Part shown: positions 36,306 to 45,338 of the stretch, piece after piece
Layout: the number at the start of each line of letters is the position of its first letter
How positions within the stretch are numbered: the first letter of the stretch is position 1
The notes under the pieces: model-generated
The model's input: only the letters and a program-made list of their open reading frames with translations
Databases searched by the model: none
What the model was told of the DNA's origin: nothing
Made by a program: the position numbers and the translations under genes
NCBI RefSeq assembly: GCF_010093305.1
Contig: NZ_PDWS01000003.1
Location: forward strand, 1 to 64,000
Direction: 5' to 3'
Source: Pseudoxanthomonas sacheonensis
Lineage (GTDB): Bacteria > Pseudomonadota > Gammaproteobacteria > Xanthomonadales > Xanthomonadaceae
Length of the DNA stretch: 64,000 bases

Positions 36306-37843
36306 GGCCGGCCAGGACCAACAGCCAGAATATCCGGATGCGCGGAGGCATAGTCCAGCGCATAGGCCAGCTGGCCCCGCGTCGCGGCATGCACTTCGAA
36401 CAACGTCGCTCCGCGTTCGACAGGGTCGCCTTCGCGCAACCTGCACGTCACTCCGGCGATGGCGTCATGCGGCGCGCCCGCCAGCTTGGCGACGCGCGCA
36501 AGGCGGCGATTGTCGATGCACATGATTCGGCCGCCAATCGGGGCAACGCAGGGTTTGATGAACTGCGCTGTCCCAGGCTCCTGGAAGCCTCCCTGCGCCG
36601 CACAGATGGCCAGGAACTTGCGAAGGGCGGCACCGGAGCGGAGAACTTCGCCGGCTAACGCGCGCCCACCGCCCTGCGCTGCTCCAGGCAACAGATCGAG
36701 CACGGCGCCCGCTACGTCGAGTGCGCGTTCGCGCAGATCGCTCGGCGCGTCCGCTTCGTTGCGCAGGACGGCCAGGACGTCATGCGCCTCCAGCGCGGGC
36801 CCGATCCCCCACCCGACCGGTTGGCGTCCGTCGGAAAGGTGGATGCCCACCCGCAATCCCACCGCTTCGCCCACGAACGCGAGGCGCCGTGCGATCGCGT
36901 CCGCCGCCGCAGGCGTCCGGATCTTGGCGGTGGGTCCGACCGGAATATCGATCAGTACATGCGTCGATCCGGCAGCCGCCTTCTTCGACAGGATGCTCGC
37001 GACCATCTGGCCATCGCTGTCGAAGTCCAGCGGCCGCTCGATCTGGATCAGTATGTCGTCGGCCGGGCTCAACCGCATCCTTCCGCCCGACGCCAGGCAG
37101 CCGCCTTCGCGCTCCACCACGCGCCGCAAGGCATCGGGCTCCAGATCGACCTTCGTCATCGTCGCCATGACATCGGCGGTCCCGGCCGGCGAAGTGATGG
37201 CGCGCGAGGAGGTCTTGGGAATGCGGTAGCCGAGCGCAGCGACAATGGAGACGACGATCGGCGTAGTGCGATTGCCGGGAAGGCCGCCTACGCAATGCTT
37301 GTCCAGGACCGGTCCCGATCCCCAGTCGAGCCGCTCGCCTACCGAGATCATCGCCCGCGTCAGCGCCACGGATTCGTCCAGATCCATCCGGTCGCCAGCG
37401 CAGGCGGTGACGAACGCGGCCAGTTCGATGTCCGACAGACGGGCCGTCATTACATCCCGCAACACGGCCTCGAATTCGGCTTCGCCCAGGCGTGCGCCAA
37501 ACACTTTGGCCCGCACTGCGCCTGTGGATCCGGGTGGTTCGGCATGGGCGAACTCGGCGAGCGCGCCTGGACCGGGACTCAATGCCTGCCAGGCCGCCTC
37601 GGAAAGCGCGGCTTCGTCTTCGCCGAGCCAGCCGCCCGTTACCACGTTCAATATGGCGATGATTTCGCGATCGCCGCACTTCACCCTGATCCGCGTCAGC
37701 GCGGCGAACCCCTCGGCGCGGCACACCAGGCAGCCTTGGTGCAGATAAAGCACGGGCTGCCGATAGGTATCGATACCGGCGCGGCGCACCGGCAATCGGA
37801 TGCCGGAATCCGCGGTGTCATGGACGGGATCGGTGGAATGCAT
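36302..37843 (-). CDS. Thymidine/AMP phosphorylase family protein (type 2 DeoA)
   Basis: A 513-residue pyrimidine-nucleoside-phosphorylase fold with the extra N-terminal domain of archaeal AMP phosphorylase. Bacterial members are usually named putative thymidine phosphorylase 2. DKHCVGGLPGNRT at 181-193 is the phosphate-binding loop, and KTSSRAITSPAGTADVM at 210-226 is the variant of the DeoA signature seen in AMP phosphorylases. The reaction is phosphorolysis of a nucleoside, or of an NMP to ribose 1,5-bisphosphate. It heads the operon behind FNR-type box 3. Confidence 0.87.
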   Translation of the reverse strand: MHSTDPVHDTADSGIRLPVRRAGIDTYRQPVLYLHQGCLVCRAEGFAALTRIRVKCGDREIIAILNVVTGGWLGEDEAALSEAAWQALSPGPGALAEFAHAEPPGSTGAVRAKVFGARLGEAEFEAVLRDVMTARLSDIELAAFVTACAGDRMDLDESVALTRAMISVGERLDWGSGPVLDKHCVGGLPGNRTTPIVVSIVAALGYRIPKTSSRAITSPAGTADVMATMTKVDLEPDALRRVVEREGGCLASGGRMRLSPADDILIQIERPLDFDSDGQMVASILSKKAAAGSTHVLIDIPVGPTAKIRTPAAADAIARRLAFVGEAVGLRVGIHLSDGRQPVGWGIGPALEAHDVLAVLRNEADAPSDLRERALDVAGAVLDLLPGAAQGGGRALAGEVLRSGAALRKFLAICAAQGGFQEPGTAQFIKPCVAPIGGRIMCIDNRRLARVAKLAGAPHDAIAGVTCRLREGDPVERGATLFEVHAATRGQLAYALDYASAHPDILAVGPGRP

Positions 37844-37896
37844 TCAAGGGGCCTATGTATCCGCGCATCACCCTACTCCTTGCGCCGGATGCCGGA

Positions 37897-37910
37897 TTGA
37901 CTCTGGTCAA
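37897..37910 (-). promoter_or_regulatory. FNR/Anr-type box 3
   Basis: TTGACTCTGGTCAA, centred 60 bp upstream of the phosphorylase ATG. TAGGGT on the minus strand lies at the class II -10 distance, giving a leader of about 19 nt. Confidence 0.75.
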
Positions 37911-38005
37911 TGCTTGTGCGGCCAGGTCCCGGACCAGGGCCGGCGGCGCGCGCTGGCGACGGCCGGGGACGGCATCGGTCCGTCAGGCGACGGAACCGAT
38001 ACCGT

Positions 38006-38485
38006 TCACGCGCCGGCCTCGAAGCTCTTGTCGCCCAGCAGCACCCGGCCATGGGCGTCCTTCACCGTCACTTCGACATCGATGCCTTCGCGCACGCTCT
38101 GGGTGACCAGGCAGAACTCCTCGAACTGCGCGAGGATGCGGTCCAGCTGCGCATGCGCCTCGCCGCCTTCGGTCAGGCGGATCTCGACGAAAGCCTGCGG
38201 AATACGCCAGCGTCCCTCGGCGTTGCGCATCGGCGTGGCGGTGATCTCTGCGTGCAGCGCGCCGGGCGCGTTCTTGTACTTGCGCAATGCGAACAACAGG
38301 CTGGCCGACAGGCAGTTGGCGATGGCCGCCAACAGCAACCGCGACGGATTGGGTCCGCGGCCTTCGCCCAGCGGCGCGGTTTCGTCGCTCAGCAGCGGCG
38401 CCAGCGCGTTGTCGTCGAAGCGGATGCGGAACGCATAGCCCTCTTCCAGTTCCAGGGTCACGCGGATCGGTTGCTCTATGCTCAT
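38006..38485 (-). CDS. OsmC/Ohr-family thiol protein
   Basis: OsmC-like protein of 159 residues with the two redox cysteines of the family, Cys58 (ANCLSASL) and Cys125 (EEFCLVTQS). Such proteins reduce organic hydroperoxides through a Cys sulfenate, and some OsmC proteins also act on polysulfides. AAGGAG lies 6 nt before the ATG at 38485, just after the RND pump stop. It is the last gene of the sulfide-quinone reductase operon, so a role in persulfide or thiol stress is plausible. Confidence 0.9.
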   Translation of the reverse strand: MSIEQPIRVTLELEEGYAFRIRFDDNALAPLLSDETAPLGEGRGPNPSRLLLAAIANCLSASLLFALRKYKNAPGALHAEITATPMRNAEGRWRIPQAFVEIRLTEGGEAHAQLDRILAQFEEFCLVTQSVREGIDVEVTVKDAHGRVLLGDKSFEAGA

Positions 38486-38499
38486 CGCTTTCTCCTTTT

Positions 38500-41400
38500 T
38501 CATTCCTCGAGGGGTCCGCTCGCCGCGGCGTGGCGCTCCCGCGCCGCCAGCAACACGTAATACAGCAACGGGATCACCACCAGCGTGAGCGCCGTGCTGA
38601 CCAGGATGCCGAAGATCAAGGACACCGCCAGACCATTGAATATCGGGTCGTCGAGGATGAAGAATGCCCCCAGCATCGCCGCCACGCCGGTCAGCACGAT
38701 GGGTTTCGCGCGTACGGCGCAGGCCTCGATGACCGCTTCCTCGGCGCTGCGGCCTTCGGCGACGGCCTGGTTGATGAAATCCACCAGCAGGATCGAGTTG
38801 CGCACGATGATGCCGGCCAGCGCGATCATGCCGATCATCGAAGTCGCGGTGAATTGCGCGCCTAGCAGCGCGTGGCCGGGCATTACGCCGATCACGGTCA
38901 GCGGTATCGGCGCCATGATCACCAACGGCACCAGATAGCTGCGGAACTGCGCGACCACCAGCAGGTAGATCAGCACCATGCCGGCCGCGTAGGCAATGCC
39001 CATGTCGCGGAAGGTCTCGTAGGTGATCTGCCATTCGCCGTCCCATTTGACCGCGAAATCGCTGGTGTCCAGGGGCTGCGCGATGAAGGTCTGCCCAAGC
39101 TTCCGCCCGTCGACATTGGCGTCGCGCAACTGTCCGACCAGGTCGAACATGCCGTACAGCGGGCTGTCGAGCTTGCCGGCCTCGTCGCCGGTCACGTAGA
39201 CCACCGGCAACAGGTCCTTGTGATGGATGGCGCCGTCCCACGGCGCGCTGCGCACGGACACCAGTTCCGACAGTTGCACCCACTGCCCCGATCCGCCGCG
39301 CACGCGCAGCGCGAGCAGGCGCTCGATGCCGGTCTGTTCCGATACCGGCAGGCGCAAGCGCACGGGTCGCGGATACTTCGAGGCGCCGTCGTGGACGTAT
39401 GCGGCGTCCACGCCCGAGACGGCCGCAGCCAGGGTATCGGCGACCGCGGATTGCGGCACGCCAAGCCGCGCGGCGCGGACGCGGTCGACCACCACCACTT
39501 CGCGCGGCGCATCGCTTTCCACGCTGGTATCGATATCGACGATGCCTTCGGTCTTCTCGAAACGCTTTTCCAGTTCGAGCGCCAGCCGGCGGCTGCGCGC
39601 GTAGTCGGGGCCGTAGAGTTCGGCCACCAGCGGCGACAGCACCGGCGGTCCCGGCGGCACTTCGACCACTTTCACCGACGCGCCGTGGCGTGCGCCGACC
39701 TCGGCCAGCCTGGGGCGCAACGCGCGGGCGATCTCATGGCTCTGGCGGTCGCGCTGGTGCTTGTCGACCAGATTGACCTGCAGGTCGCCCATGTTGCTGC
39801 CGTTGCGCAGGAAGTACTGGCGCACCAGCCCGTTGAAATTCATCGGCGCCGCGGTGCCGGCGTAGCCCTGGTAGTCGAGCACTTCCGGCACGGTGTCGAC
39901 GACGGCCGCGAGTTCGGTGAGCAGCGCGCTGGTGTCCTCCAGCGTGCGTCCCTCGGGCAGGTCCACGACCACCTGCAACTCGGACTTGTTGTCGAACGGC
40001 AGCATCTTCAGCACCACCAGTTCGAACACCGCCAGCGAAGCAGCGGCCACGACCAGTACGGCCATTCCACCGAACAACAGTTTGCGGCGCCGGCCACCGG
40101 CGCCGCGATCGAGGAACGGACGCATGATCCTGCCGAACAGACGGTGCAGGCGCGTCTCTCCCTCTTCAGCCGCTTCGGCTCCCCGACTTTGATGCGCGTG
40201 CTCCTTGGCATGCCGCGACAGCAGTTTCAACGACAGCCACGGTGTCACCACCAGCGCTATCGCCAGCGACAGCAGCATGCCCACCGAGGCGTTGATCGGA
40301 ATCGGACGCATGTACGGCCCCATCAGGCCGGACACGAACGCCATCGGCATCAGCGCGGCGATCACGGTGAACGTGGCCAGGATCGTCGGCCCGCCGACCT
40401 CGTCCACCGCCGGCGGTATCGCTTCGCGCAAGGTCTTGCGGCGGCCGTTCCGTGCGGGGATGGCCATATGCCGATGGATGTTCTCGACCACGACGATGGC
40501 GTCGTCGACCAGAATGCCGATGGAGAAGATCAGCGCGAACAGCGAAACGCGGTTGAGCGTGAAGCCCATCGCCCAGGAAGCGAACAGCGTGATCGCCAGC
40601 GTCAGCACGACTGCGCTGCCGACCACGATGGCTTCGCGCCAGCCCAACGCGAACAGCACCAGCAGCACCACCGAGCCGGTGGCGAACGCCAGTTTCTGGA
40701 TCAGTTTCTGCGCCTTGTCGGTGGCGGTGCGGCCGTAGTCGCGGGTGACGGTGACGTGCACGCCTTCGGGAATCAGCTCGCCCTGCAGCTGCCCGATCCG
40801 CTCGGCGATGGCGCCGGTGATGTCGGCGGCGTTGCTGCCGGGCTTCTTGGCCACGGCGATCGTCACCGCCGGCGCCAGGCCTGACACGGGGCCGTCGCGG
40901 CCGGCCGGCGCGCCGTGCCAGGCGTAACGCGAGGGGACGTCGGCGCCGGCGCGCACGTCGGCGACATCGGCCAGATGCAGAGGACGGCCACCCTCAAGAC
41001 CGATCACCAGATCGGCGACGGCATCGGCATCGGCGAGAAACTCGCCGGCGGTCACCGGCACCGCGCCTTGCGGCCCGACACGCTCGCCCACCTGGCGCAC
41101 CGCATTGGCTGCCTGCAGCGCCTGGGTCAAATCGGACACGGCCAGGCCGTAGGCGGCCAGTTTGGCCGGGTCCAGCGTCACCGCCACCACCCGGTCGGGC
41201 GCGCCGAGCGTATACACATCGCGCGTGCCGGCGACGCGCTTTATTTCCGTTTCCAGCGTGTGCGCGACTTCGGCCAGTTCGGTGGCACCGCGCTGCGGAT
41301 CGTCGGTCCACAGCGTGAGGCTCATCACCGGAACGTCGTCTATCCCCTTGGGCTTGATCAGCGGCTGGCCGACGCCGACGCCGGCCGGCATCCAGTCCTG

Positions 41401-41772
41401 ATTGGAGAAGACCTGGTTGTACAGACGCACGATCGCCGGCTGGCGCTCGACGCCGACCGTGTATTCCACCGTCAGTACCGCCATGCCCGGGCGGCTGATC
41501 GAGTAGACATGCTTGATGCCTTCGATTTCGGACAGCTTCTGTTCCAGCGGCGTGCTGACCAACTGTTCGACGTCGCGCGCACTGGCGCCGGCGAACGGCA
41601 CGAACACGTTCGCCATGGTCACGTCGATCTGCGGTTCTTCCTCGCGCGGCGTGATGAGCACCGCGACCAGACCCAGCAGCAGGCCCAGGATCGCCAGGAT
41701 CGGGGTCAGCGGGTTGGACTGGAACGCGGCGGCGATGCGGCCGGACAGTCCAAGCCTGGCGTCCTCAGCCAT
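38500..41772 (-). CDS. RND-family efflux transporter
   Basis: Inner-membrane resistance-nodulation-division pump, 1090 residues, with 12 predicted helices and two large periplasmic loops. The N-terminus (NPLTPILAILGLLLGLVAV, then TPREEEPQIDV) and the helix-4 segment SIGILVDDAIVVVENIHRH match the CusA/HAE group. It overlaps its adaptor gene by 8 bp. No outer-membrane channel gene is present, so it must borrow a TolC-type protein. Substrate unknown; the operon link to SQR, DUF2892 and OsmC suggests a sulfur-linked toxicant, by context only. Confidence 0.93.
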   Translation of the reverse strand: MAEDARLGLSGRIAAAFQSNPLTPILAILGLLLGLVAVLITPREEEPQIDVTMANVFVPFAGASARDVEQLVSTPLEQKLSEIEGIKHVYSISRPGMAVLTVEYTVGVERQPAIVRLYNQVFSNQDWMPAGVGVGQPLIKPKGIDDVPVMSLTLWTDDPQRGATELAEVAHTLETEIKRVAGTRDVYTLGAPDRVVAVTLDPAKLAAYGLAVSDLTQALQAANAVRQVGERVGPQGAVPVTAGEFLADADAVADLVIGLEGGRPLHLADVADVRAGADVPSRYAWHGAPAGRDGPVSGLAPAVTIAVAKKPGSNAADITGAIAERIGQLQGELIPEGVHVTVTRDYGRTATDKAQKLIQKLAFATGSVVLLVLFALGWREAIVVGSAVVLTLAITLFASWAMGFTLNRVSLFALIFSIGILVDDAIVVVENIHRHMAIPARNGRRKTLREAIPPAVDEVGGPTILATFTVIAALMPMAFVSGLMGPYMRPIPINASVGMLLSLAIALVVTPWLSLKLLSRHAKEHAHQSRGAEAAEEGETRLHRLFGRIMRPFLDRGAGGRRRKLLFGGMAVLVVAAASLAVFELVVLKMLPFDNKSELQVVVDLPEGRTLEDTSALLTELAAVVDTVPEVLDYQGYAGTAAPMNFNGLVRQYFLRNGSNMGDLQVNLVDKHQRDRQSHEIARALRPRLAEVGARHGASVKVVEVPPGPPVLSPLVAELYGPDYARSRRLALELEKRFEKTEGIVDIDTSVESDAPREVVVVDRVRAARLGVPQSAVADTLAAAVSGVDAAYVHDGASKYPRPVRLRLPVSEQTGIERLLALRVRGGSGQWVQLSELVSVRSAPWDGAIHHKDLLPVVYVTGDEAGKLDSPLYGMFDLVGQLRDANVDGRKLGQTFIAQPLDTSDFAVKWDGEWQITYETFRDMGIAYAAGMVLIYLLVVAQFRSYLVPLVIMAPIPLTVIGVMPGHALLGAQFTATSMIGMIALAGIIVRNSILLVDFINQAVAEGRSAEEAVIEACAVRAKPIVLTGVAAMLGAFFILDDPIFNGLAVSLIFGILVSTALTLVVIPLLYYVLLAARERHAAASGPLEE

Positions 41773-42874
41773 GTCCGGTCCCGGCGGCGGTCTTCCGCTG
41801 CGCGGCTAGCGCCTGCCCCGCTGCGACAGGATCGAGCGCGACCTTCTCGCCCGCCTTGAGCCCTGCGACGACTTCCATCTCATCGCCGATGCGCTGGCCC
41901 AGCCGCACCTGGCGCAGGGCGATGCGGTTGCCGGAGGCCAGCACGTACACGCCGCTCACTTCTCCACGCTGCATCACCGCCCCGGCCGGAATGCGCACCA
42001 GGCCGGCATTGCCGGCGATCGGGAACACGACCTTGGCGGTGATGCCCGGTTGCGGCGCGTCGGCGACATCCGGGAGCACCGCGCGCACGCCCACGCTGTG
42101 GGTGGACGGATCGGCGGCCGGGAACACGATCACTTGCGCAGCGTCCAGGCTGCGGCCGTCGTCAAGCACGATCCGCGCGCGATTCGCGGCGCGGATGCCG
42201 GCGGCGTCGGATTGCGGCACCTGCACTTCGACGCGCAGCGCACCGGGCGCGTGAAGCGACAACAACGCCTGACCCGGCACCACGCTCTCGCCCGGCTCCA
42301 CTTCGCGTGCGCTGACGATGCCGGCAAAGGGCGCGCGCACTACCGTGTACTCGGCCTGCTGCCCCGCCTGCGCGAGTTGCGCGCGGGCGGCATCGCGGGC
42401 GGCGGCGGCGCTATCGCGCGTCGCGCGCGCCAGATCGACCTGTGCGCGGGATACGTACTGGCCGGAAGCCAGCGCGGCGAAGCGCCGGTAGTTGGTTTCG
42501 GCCTCCATCGCCGCTGCTTCCGCCGCCCGCAGTTGCGCGCGTGCGGTGTCGGCGCCGGCCTGCTGTTCGACTGCGGTGAGGCGGAGCAATACATCGCCCG
42601 CCGCGACCCGGTCGTTGACGTCGACATTGACCGCAGTGACGCGACCAGTGGTCTGCGCAGCCAGCGTCGCCTGCTGCACGGCTTCGACCACGCCGTCCCA
42701 GGCACGGCCGCGCGCATCGCCCGTCGTCTGCGCCGTCGCCGTTTCCAGCCTGGACAGCGCCGGCAGGGCGGCCGGTGCCGGCGGCCCGCTCCCGCAAGCC
42801 GCCAGCGCCAGCGACAGGCCGGCGGCGAGGACCCCGCGCGTTCGCACGGTCAGCTGACTTTCGCGACCGGTCAT
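41765..42874 (-). CDS. RND periplasmic adaptor lipoprotein
   Basis: Membrane fusion protein of the HlyD/AcrA type, 369 residues, with a lipobox (SLALAAC) at about 20-27. A lipoyl/barrel-sandwich half-motif (TTGRVTAVNVDVNDRV), an alpha-hairpin rich in Ala and Gln (about 95-165) and the returning lipoyl half (APFAGIVSAREVEPGE) follow in order. It bridges the RND pump to an outer-membrane channel. The ATG overlaps the DUF2892 stop by 4 bp. Confidence 0.92.
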   Translation of the reverse strand: MTGRESQLTVRTRGVLAAGLSLALAACGSGPPAPAALPALSRLETATAQTTGDARGRAWDGVVEAVQQATLAAQTTGRVTAVNVDVNDRVAAGDVLLRLTAVEQQAGADTARAQLRAAEAAAMEAETNYRRFAALASGQYVSRAQVDLARATRDSAAAARDAARAQLAQAGQQAEYTVVRAPFAGIVSAREVEPGESVVPGQALLSLHAPGALRVEVQVPQSDAAGIRAANRARIVLDDGRSLDAAQVIVFPAADPSTHSVGVRAVLPDVADAPQPGITAKVVFPIAGNAGLVRIPAGAVMQRGEVSGVYVLASGNRIALRQVRLGQRIGDEMEVVAGLKAGEKVALDPVAAGQALAAQRKTAAGTGHG

Positions 42875-43086
42875 CTGAAACCGCAACCGGGCGCGGCGCC
42901 TTTGCCGACACCGAGCTTGCGCATGATCATGGCCGCAGGACAGAAGCCGGTGATGCTGGATTGCAGCAGGTTCAAGCCGACGAAGGCGGTCAGCAACCAC
43001 CACCACGGCGAAACGAGCTGGGTCAAAGCGACGCTGATGAGGATCATCACGCCGGCGAAGGCCATGACGGCACGGTCTAGGTTCAT
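42871..43086 (-). CDS. DUF2892 (YgaP-like) small membrane protein
   Basis: A 71-residue inner-membrane protein with two helices separated by a short loop. The C-terminal CPAAMIMRKLG is the DUF2892 signature, found in the membrane part of the YgaP rhodanese. It sits between SQR and the RND adaptor in one operon, and the soluble rhodanese is divergent across the promoter. Function unknown; repeated association with rhodanese and SQR suggests sulfane-sulfur handling at the membrane. Confidence 0.88.
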   Translation of the reverse strand: MNLDRAVMAFAGVMILISVALTQLVSPWWWLLTAFVGLNLLQSSITGFCPAAMIMRKLGVGKGAAPGCGFR

Positions 43087-43119
43087 GAGTGTTCTCCTAT
43101 GGAAAAAGGGATGCGCGCA

Positions 43120-44403
43120 TCATTGCTTGTCGTTCTTGAGCCGGTCGATGCCGAGCAGGCCCATGATGTATTTCTCGTAGATCGGCTCCGAGGTGCCGTG
43201 GCGCATCTTGTAGAGGAAGTACTTCTCGAAGCTGACCTTGGCCACGTGCACCCACTTGCCGATCTTGGTCCAGGTCACGTTGCGCGGCGGGATCTGCGGC
43301 AGCGCCACGAACGCCGCACCGGTATCGCCCATGTCGGCCAGGCACACCGCGTTCCAGGTGCCCTCGAAATCGGCGGACCTGCCCTGCAGTTCGGCCTCGA
43401 TGTTGCGGACGATGGTGGTGACCATCGACTCGATCATGAAGCCGGTCTTGGGCGCGCCCGTGGCGATGGGCGTGACTTCCACCGGCGGGATCGCCACGCA
43501 CACGCCCGCGGCGAATATCCGCTGGTACCTGGGACTGCGCTGGTGCTTGTCGATGAGCACGAAGCCGCGCGGATTGCACAGGCCCTCGACCGCCGCAACG
43601 GCCTCTACGCCCTTGAACGCCGGCAGCAGCATGGAGAATTTGAACGGCAGCGCCTGTTCGCGCAGCGGCCGCCCCAGGCTATCGTGCTCGATCACCACGG
43701 CCTCGCCCGCGCGCACTTCCTTCACCTTGGCATTGGCTATCCACTGGATGTGCCGCTGGCGCATCTCCGATTCCATCAGACCTTTGGAATCGCCGACTCC
43801 GCCCAGGCCCATGTGGCCGATATACGGCTCGCTGGTCACATAAGTCATCGGCACCTTGTCACGCAATTTCCGCTTGCGCAGGTCCGCATCGACGATCATC
43901 GCGAACTCGTACGCCGGTCCGAAACAGCTCGCGCCCTGCACCGCGCCGATGACGATCGGCCCTGGATCCTTCAAAAACTCCTGGTACGCGGCCCAGGCAT
44001 GCTGCGCGTGCGGCGTGGTGCACACCGACTGCGTATGCCCGGCCACCGGGCCGGTGCCCGGCACCTCCTCGAAAGCCAGTCGCGGTCCGGTGCAGATCAG
44101 CAGATAGTCGTAATCGAAAACCCGGCCATCGGCGGTCTCGATCTTGCTGTTCTCGGCATCGATGCGCGTAGCGCGGTGGGGCACGAAGGCGATGTCTTTT
44201 TTCGCCAGATACCCGCCGGCAGGGAAAGTGAAATCGTCGGCCTCGCGCCAGCCCACGGCCAGCCACGGATTGGACGGCGTGAAGCTGAACCTGTCGCCGT
44301 CGCCGACCACGGTGACCGGGTGCGCCTTGCCCAGCCGCTCGCGCAATTCGTAGGCAGCGCTCATGCCGGCGAGACCGGCTCCAAGGACGATGATCTTGGC
44401 CAT
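43120..44403 (-). CDS. sqr: Sulfide:quinone oxidoreductase
   Basis: Membrane-peripheral FAD enzyme oxidising sulfide to sulfane sulfur and reducing quinone. The start at 44403 (AGGAG upstream) gives 427 residues. The FAD loop is VLGAGLAGMSAAYEL. The three active cysteines appear as Cys128, Cys160 and Cys354, close to 128/160/356 in the Acidithiobacillus enzyme. PTGAPKTG-like ATGAPKTGFMIE is the quinone/FAD region, and the C-terminus is amphipathic (KVSFEKYFLYKMRHG). It heads the operon with DUF2892, RND pump and OsmC, behind FNR-type box 4 and opposite a rhodanese-ArsR unit. Confidence 0.93.
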   Translation of the reverse strand: MAKIIVLGAGLAGMSAAYELRERLGKAHPVTVVGDGDRFSFTPSNPWLAVGWREADDFTFPAGGYLAKKDIAFVPHRATRIDAENSKIETADGRVFDYDYLLICTGPRLAFEEVPGTGPVAGHTQSVCTTPHAQHAWAAYQEFLKDPGPIVIGAVQGASCFGPAYEFAMIVDADLRKRKLRDKVPMTYVTSEPYIGHMGLGGVGDSKGLMESEMRQRHIQWIANAKVKEVRAGEAVVIEHDSLGRPLREQALPFKFSMLLPAFKGVEAVAAVEGLCNPRGFVLIDKHQRSPRYQRIFAAGVCVAIPPVEVTPIATGAPKTGFMIESMVTTIVRNIEAELQGRSADFEGTWNAVCLADMGDTGAAFVALPQIPPRNVTWTKIGKWVHVAKVSFEKYFLYKMRHGTSEPIYEKYIMGLLGIDRLKNDKQ

Positions 44404-44452
44404 GGCGAATCTCCTGTAGTAAGCCATATTCGCCAGTGCCGCCCCCGGGGCA

Positions 44453-44466
44453 TTGACCTTGGTCAA
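44453..44466 (-). promoter_or_regulatory. FNR/Anr-type box 4
   Basis: TTGACCTTGGTCAA, with perfect arms, centred 56 bp upstream of the sqr ATG. GAATAT on the minus strand lies at the class II -10 position. Confidence 0.75.
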
Positions 44467-44510
44467 GCCACCGGCGATCAACCTGCTTGTTTTTAATTTA
44501 GATCTTTCTT

Positions 44511-44530
44511 ATATTAGTGTCAACTAATAT
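44511..44530 (+). promoter_or_regulatory. Palindromic operator of the ArsR/SqrR-type repressor
   Basis: ATATTAGTGTCAACTAATAT is an 8-bp perfect inverted repeat with a 4-nt spacer, ending 15 nt before the rhodanese ATG, in an AT-rich island unlike the rest of the window. Its form and place fit the AT-rich BigR/SqrR operators. Confidence 0.75.
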
Positions 44531-44545
44531 TAAAGGATCGTCCCA

Positions 44546-44911
44546 ATGGCGCTCACCGCGAACCAACTGGTGGAACATGCCCGCGGCCGTATCGTCGAAA
44601 TCGCACCGCACGCGTTCGCCGCCGAAGGCGCCGGCGCCGTGCTGATCGATGTGCGCGAACCCGCCGAATTCGCCACGGGCCATCTCCCCGGCGCGGTCAA
44701 TATTCCGCGCGGCGTGCTCGAATTCCAGGTCGGGTCGCATCCGGCCCTGGCGGGTCCGCCCCGCCCCATCGTGCTGTATTGCCGCAGCGGCGGCCGCGCC
44801 GCACTGGCTGCGCTGAGCCTGTCGATGCTGGGCTTCGATGGGGTCAGGTCGCTGACCGGTGGCATCATGGGCTGGACCGAGGCCGATTTACCGGTCGTCG
44901 TACCCGAATGA
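44546..44911 (+). CDS. Single-domain rhodanese
   Basis: Cytosolic sulfurtransferase of 121 residues. The active-site loop is Cys79-RSGGR, and DVREPAEFATGHLPGAVNIPRG is the CH2-type motif region. It would accept sulfane sulfur made by SQR and pass it to thiol acceptors. An AAAGGA site precedes the ATG. First gene of a two-gene unit with the ArsR regulator, divergent from sqr. Confidence 0.94.
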   Translation: MALTANQLVEHARGRIVEIAPHAFAAEGAGAVLIDVREPAEFATGHLPGAVNIPRGVLEFQVGSHPALAGPPRPIVLYCRSGGRAALAALSLSMLGFDGVRSLTGGIMGWTEADLPVVVPE

Positions 44912-44930
44912 AACCGCAACGGAACCCTTC

Positions 44931-45251
44931 ATGGCGCGCCGCACTATCCAAGCTCCGATCAACGCCGAGCGAATGCGCGAGCATGCCGGCGATGCCGCCC
45001 AGCTGCTCAAGGCTCTGGCCAACGAGAAGCGGCTGATGATCCTGTGCCTGCTGGTCGAAGCCGAACGCTCGGTCGGCGAACTCAATGCGCTGTTGGAGCT
45101 GAGCCAGTCGGCCCTCTCCCAGCATCTGGCCGTACTGCGCGACGATGGCCTGGTGCGGACCCGCCGCGAAGCGCAGAGCATCGTCTATTCGATAGCGCCC
45201 GGCCCTGCGCAACGGATTCTGCAGGCACTGCACGCTGTTTACTGCGGTTAA
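44931..45251 (+). CDS. ArsR-family persulfide-type repressor (SqrR/BigR-like)
   Basis: Winged-helix repressor of 106 residues. The recognition helix is near 56-72 (SQSALSQHLAVLRDDG). Metal sites of ArsR/SmtB are absent. Cys39 and Cys105 sit where SqrR/BigR keep the pair that forms a polysulfide bridge with persulfides. It starts 19 nt after the rhodanese gene. It is expected to repress both this unit and sqr through the palindrome at 44511-44530 until sulfane sulfur accumulates. Confidence 0.88.
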   Translation: MARRTIQAPINAERMREHAGDAAQLLKALANEKRLMILCLLVEAERSVGELNALLELSQSALSQHLAVLRDDGLVRTRREAQSIVYSIAPGPAQRILQALHAVYCG

Positions 45252-45338
45252 GACAGCTGAGCGGCGTTGGCACGTAAATTCTGGCGTTTCCGGGTGAGGC
45301 GGCTGGAAATTCCCGTGATTCCACACGTACTGGCTCAA

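Noticed and set aside
38503..38503. Upstream start of OsmC adding MKKEKA
   Set aside because: The AAGGAG inside this extension is the ribosome site for the ATG at 38485.
38872..40884. A 670-codon plus-strand frame opposite the RND pump
   Set aside because: Antisense frame with unnatural composition; the RND gene has every family motif.
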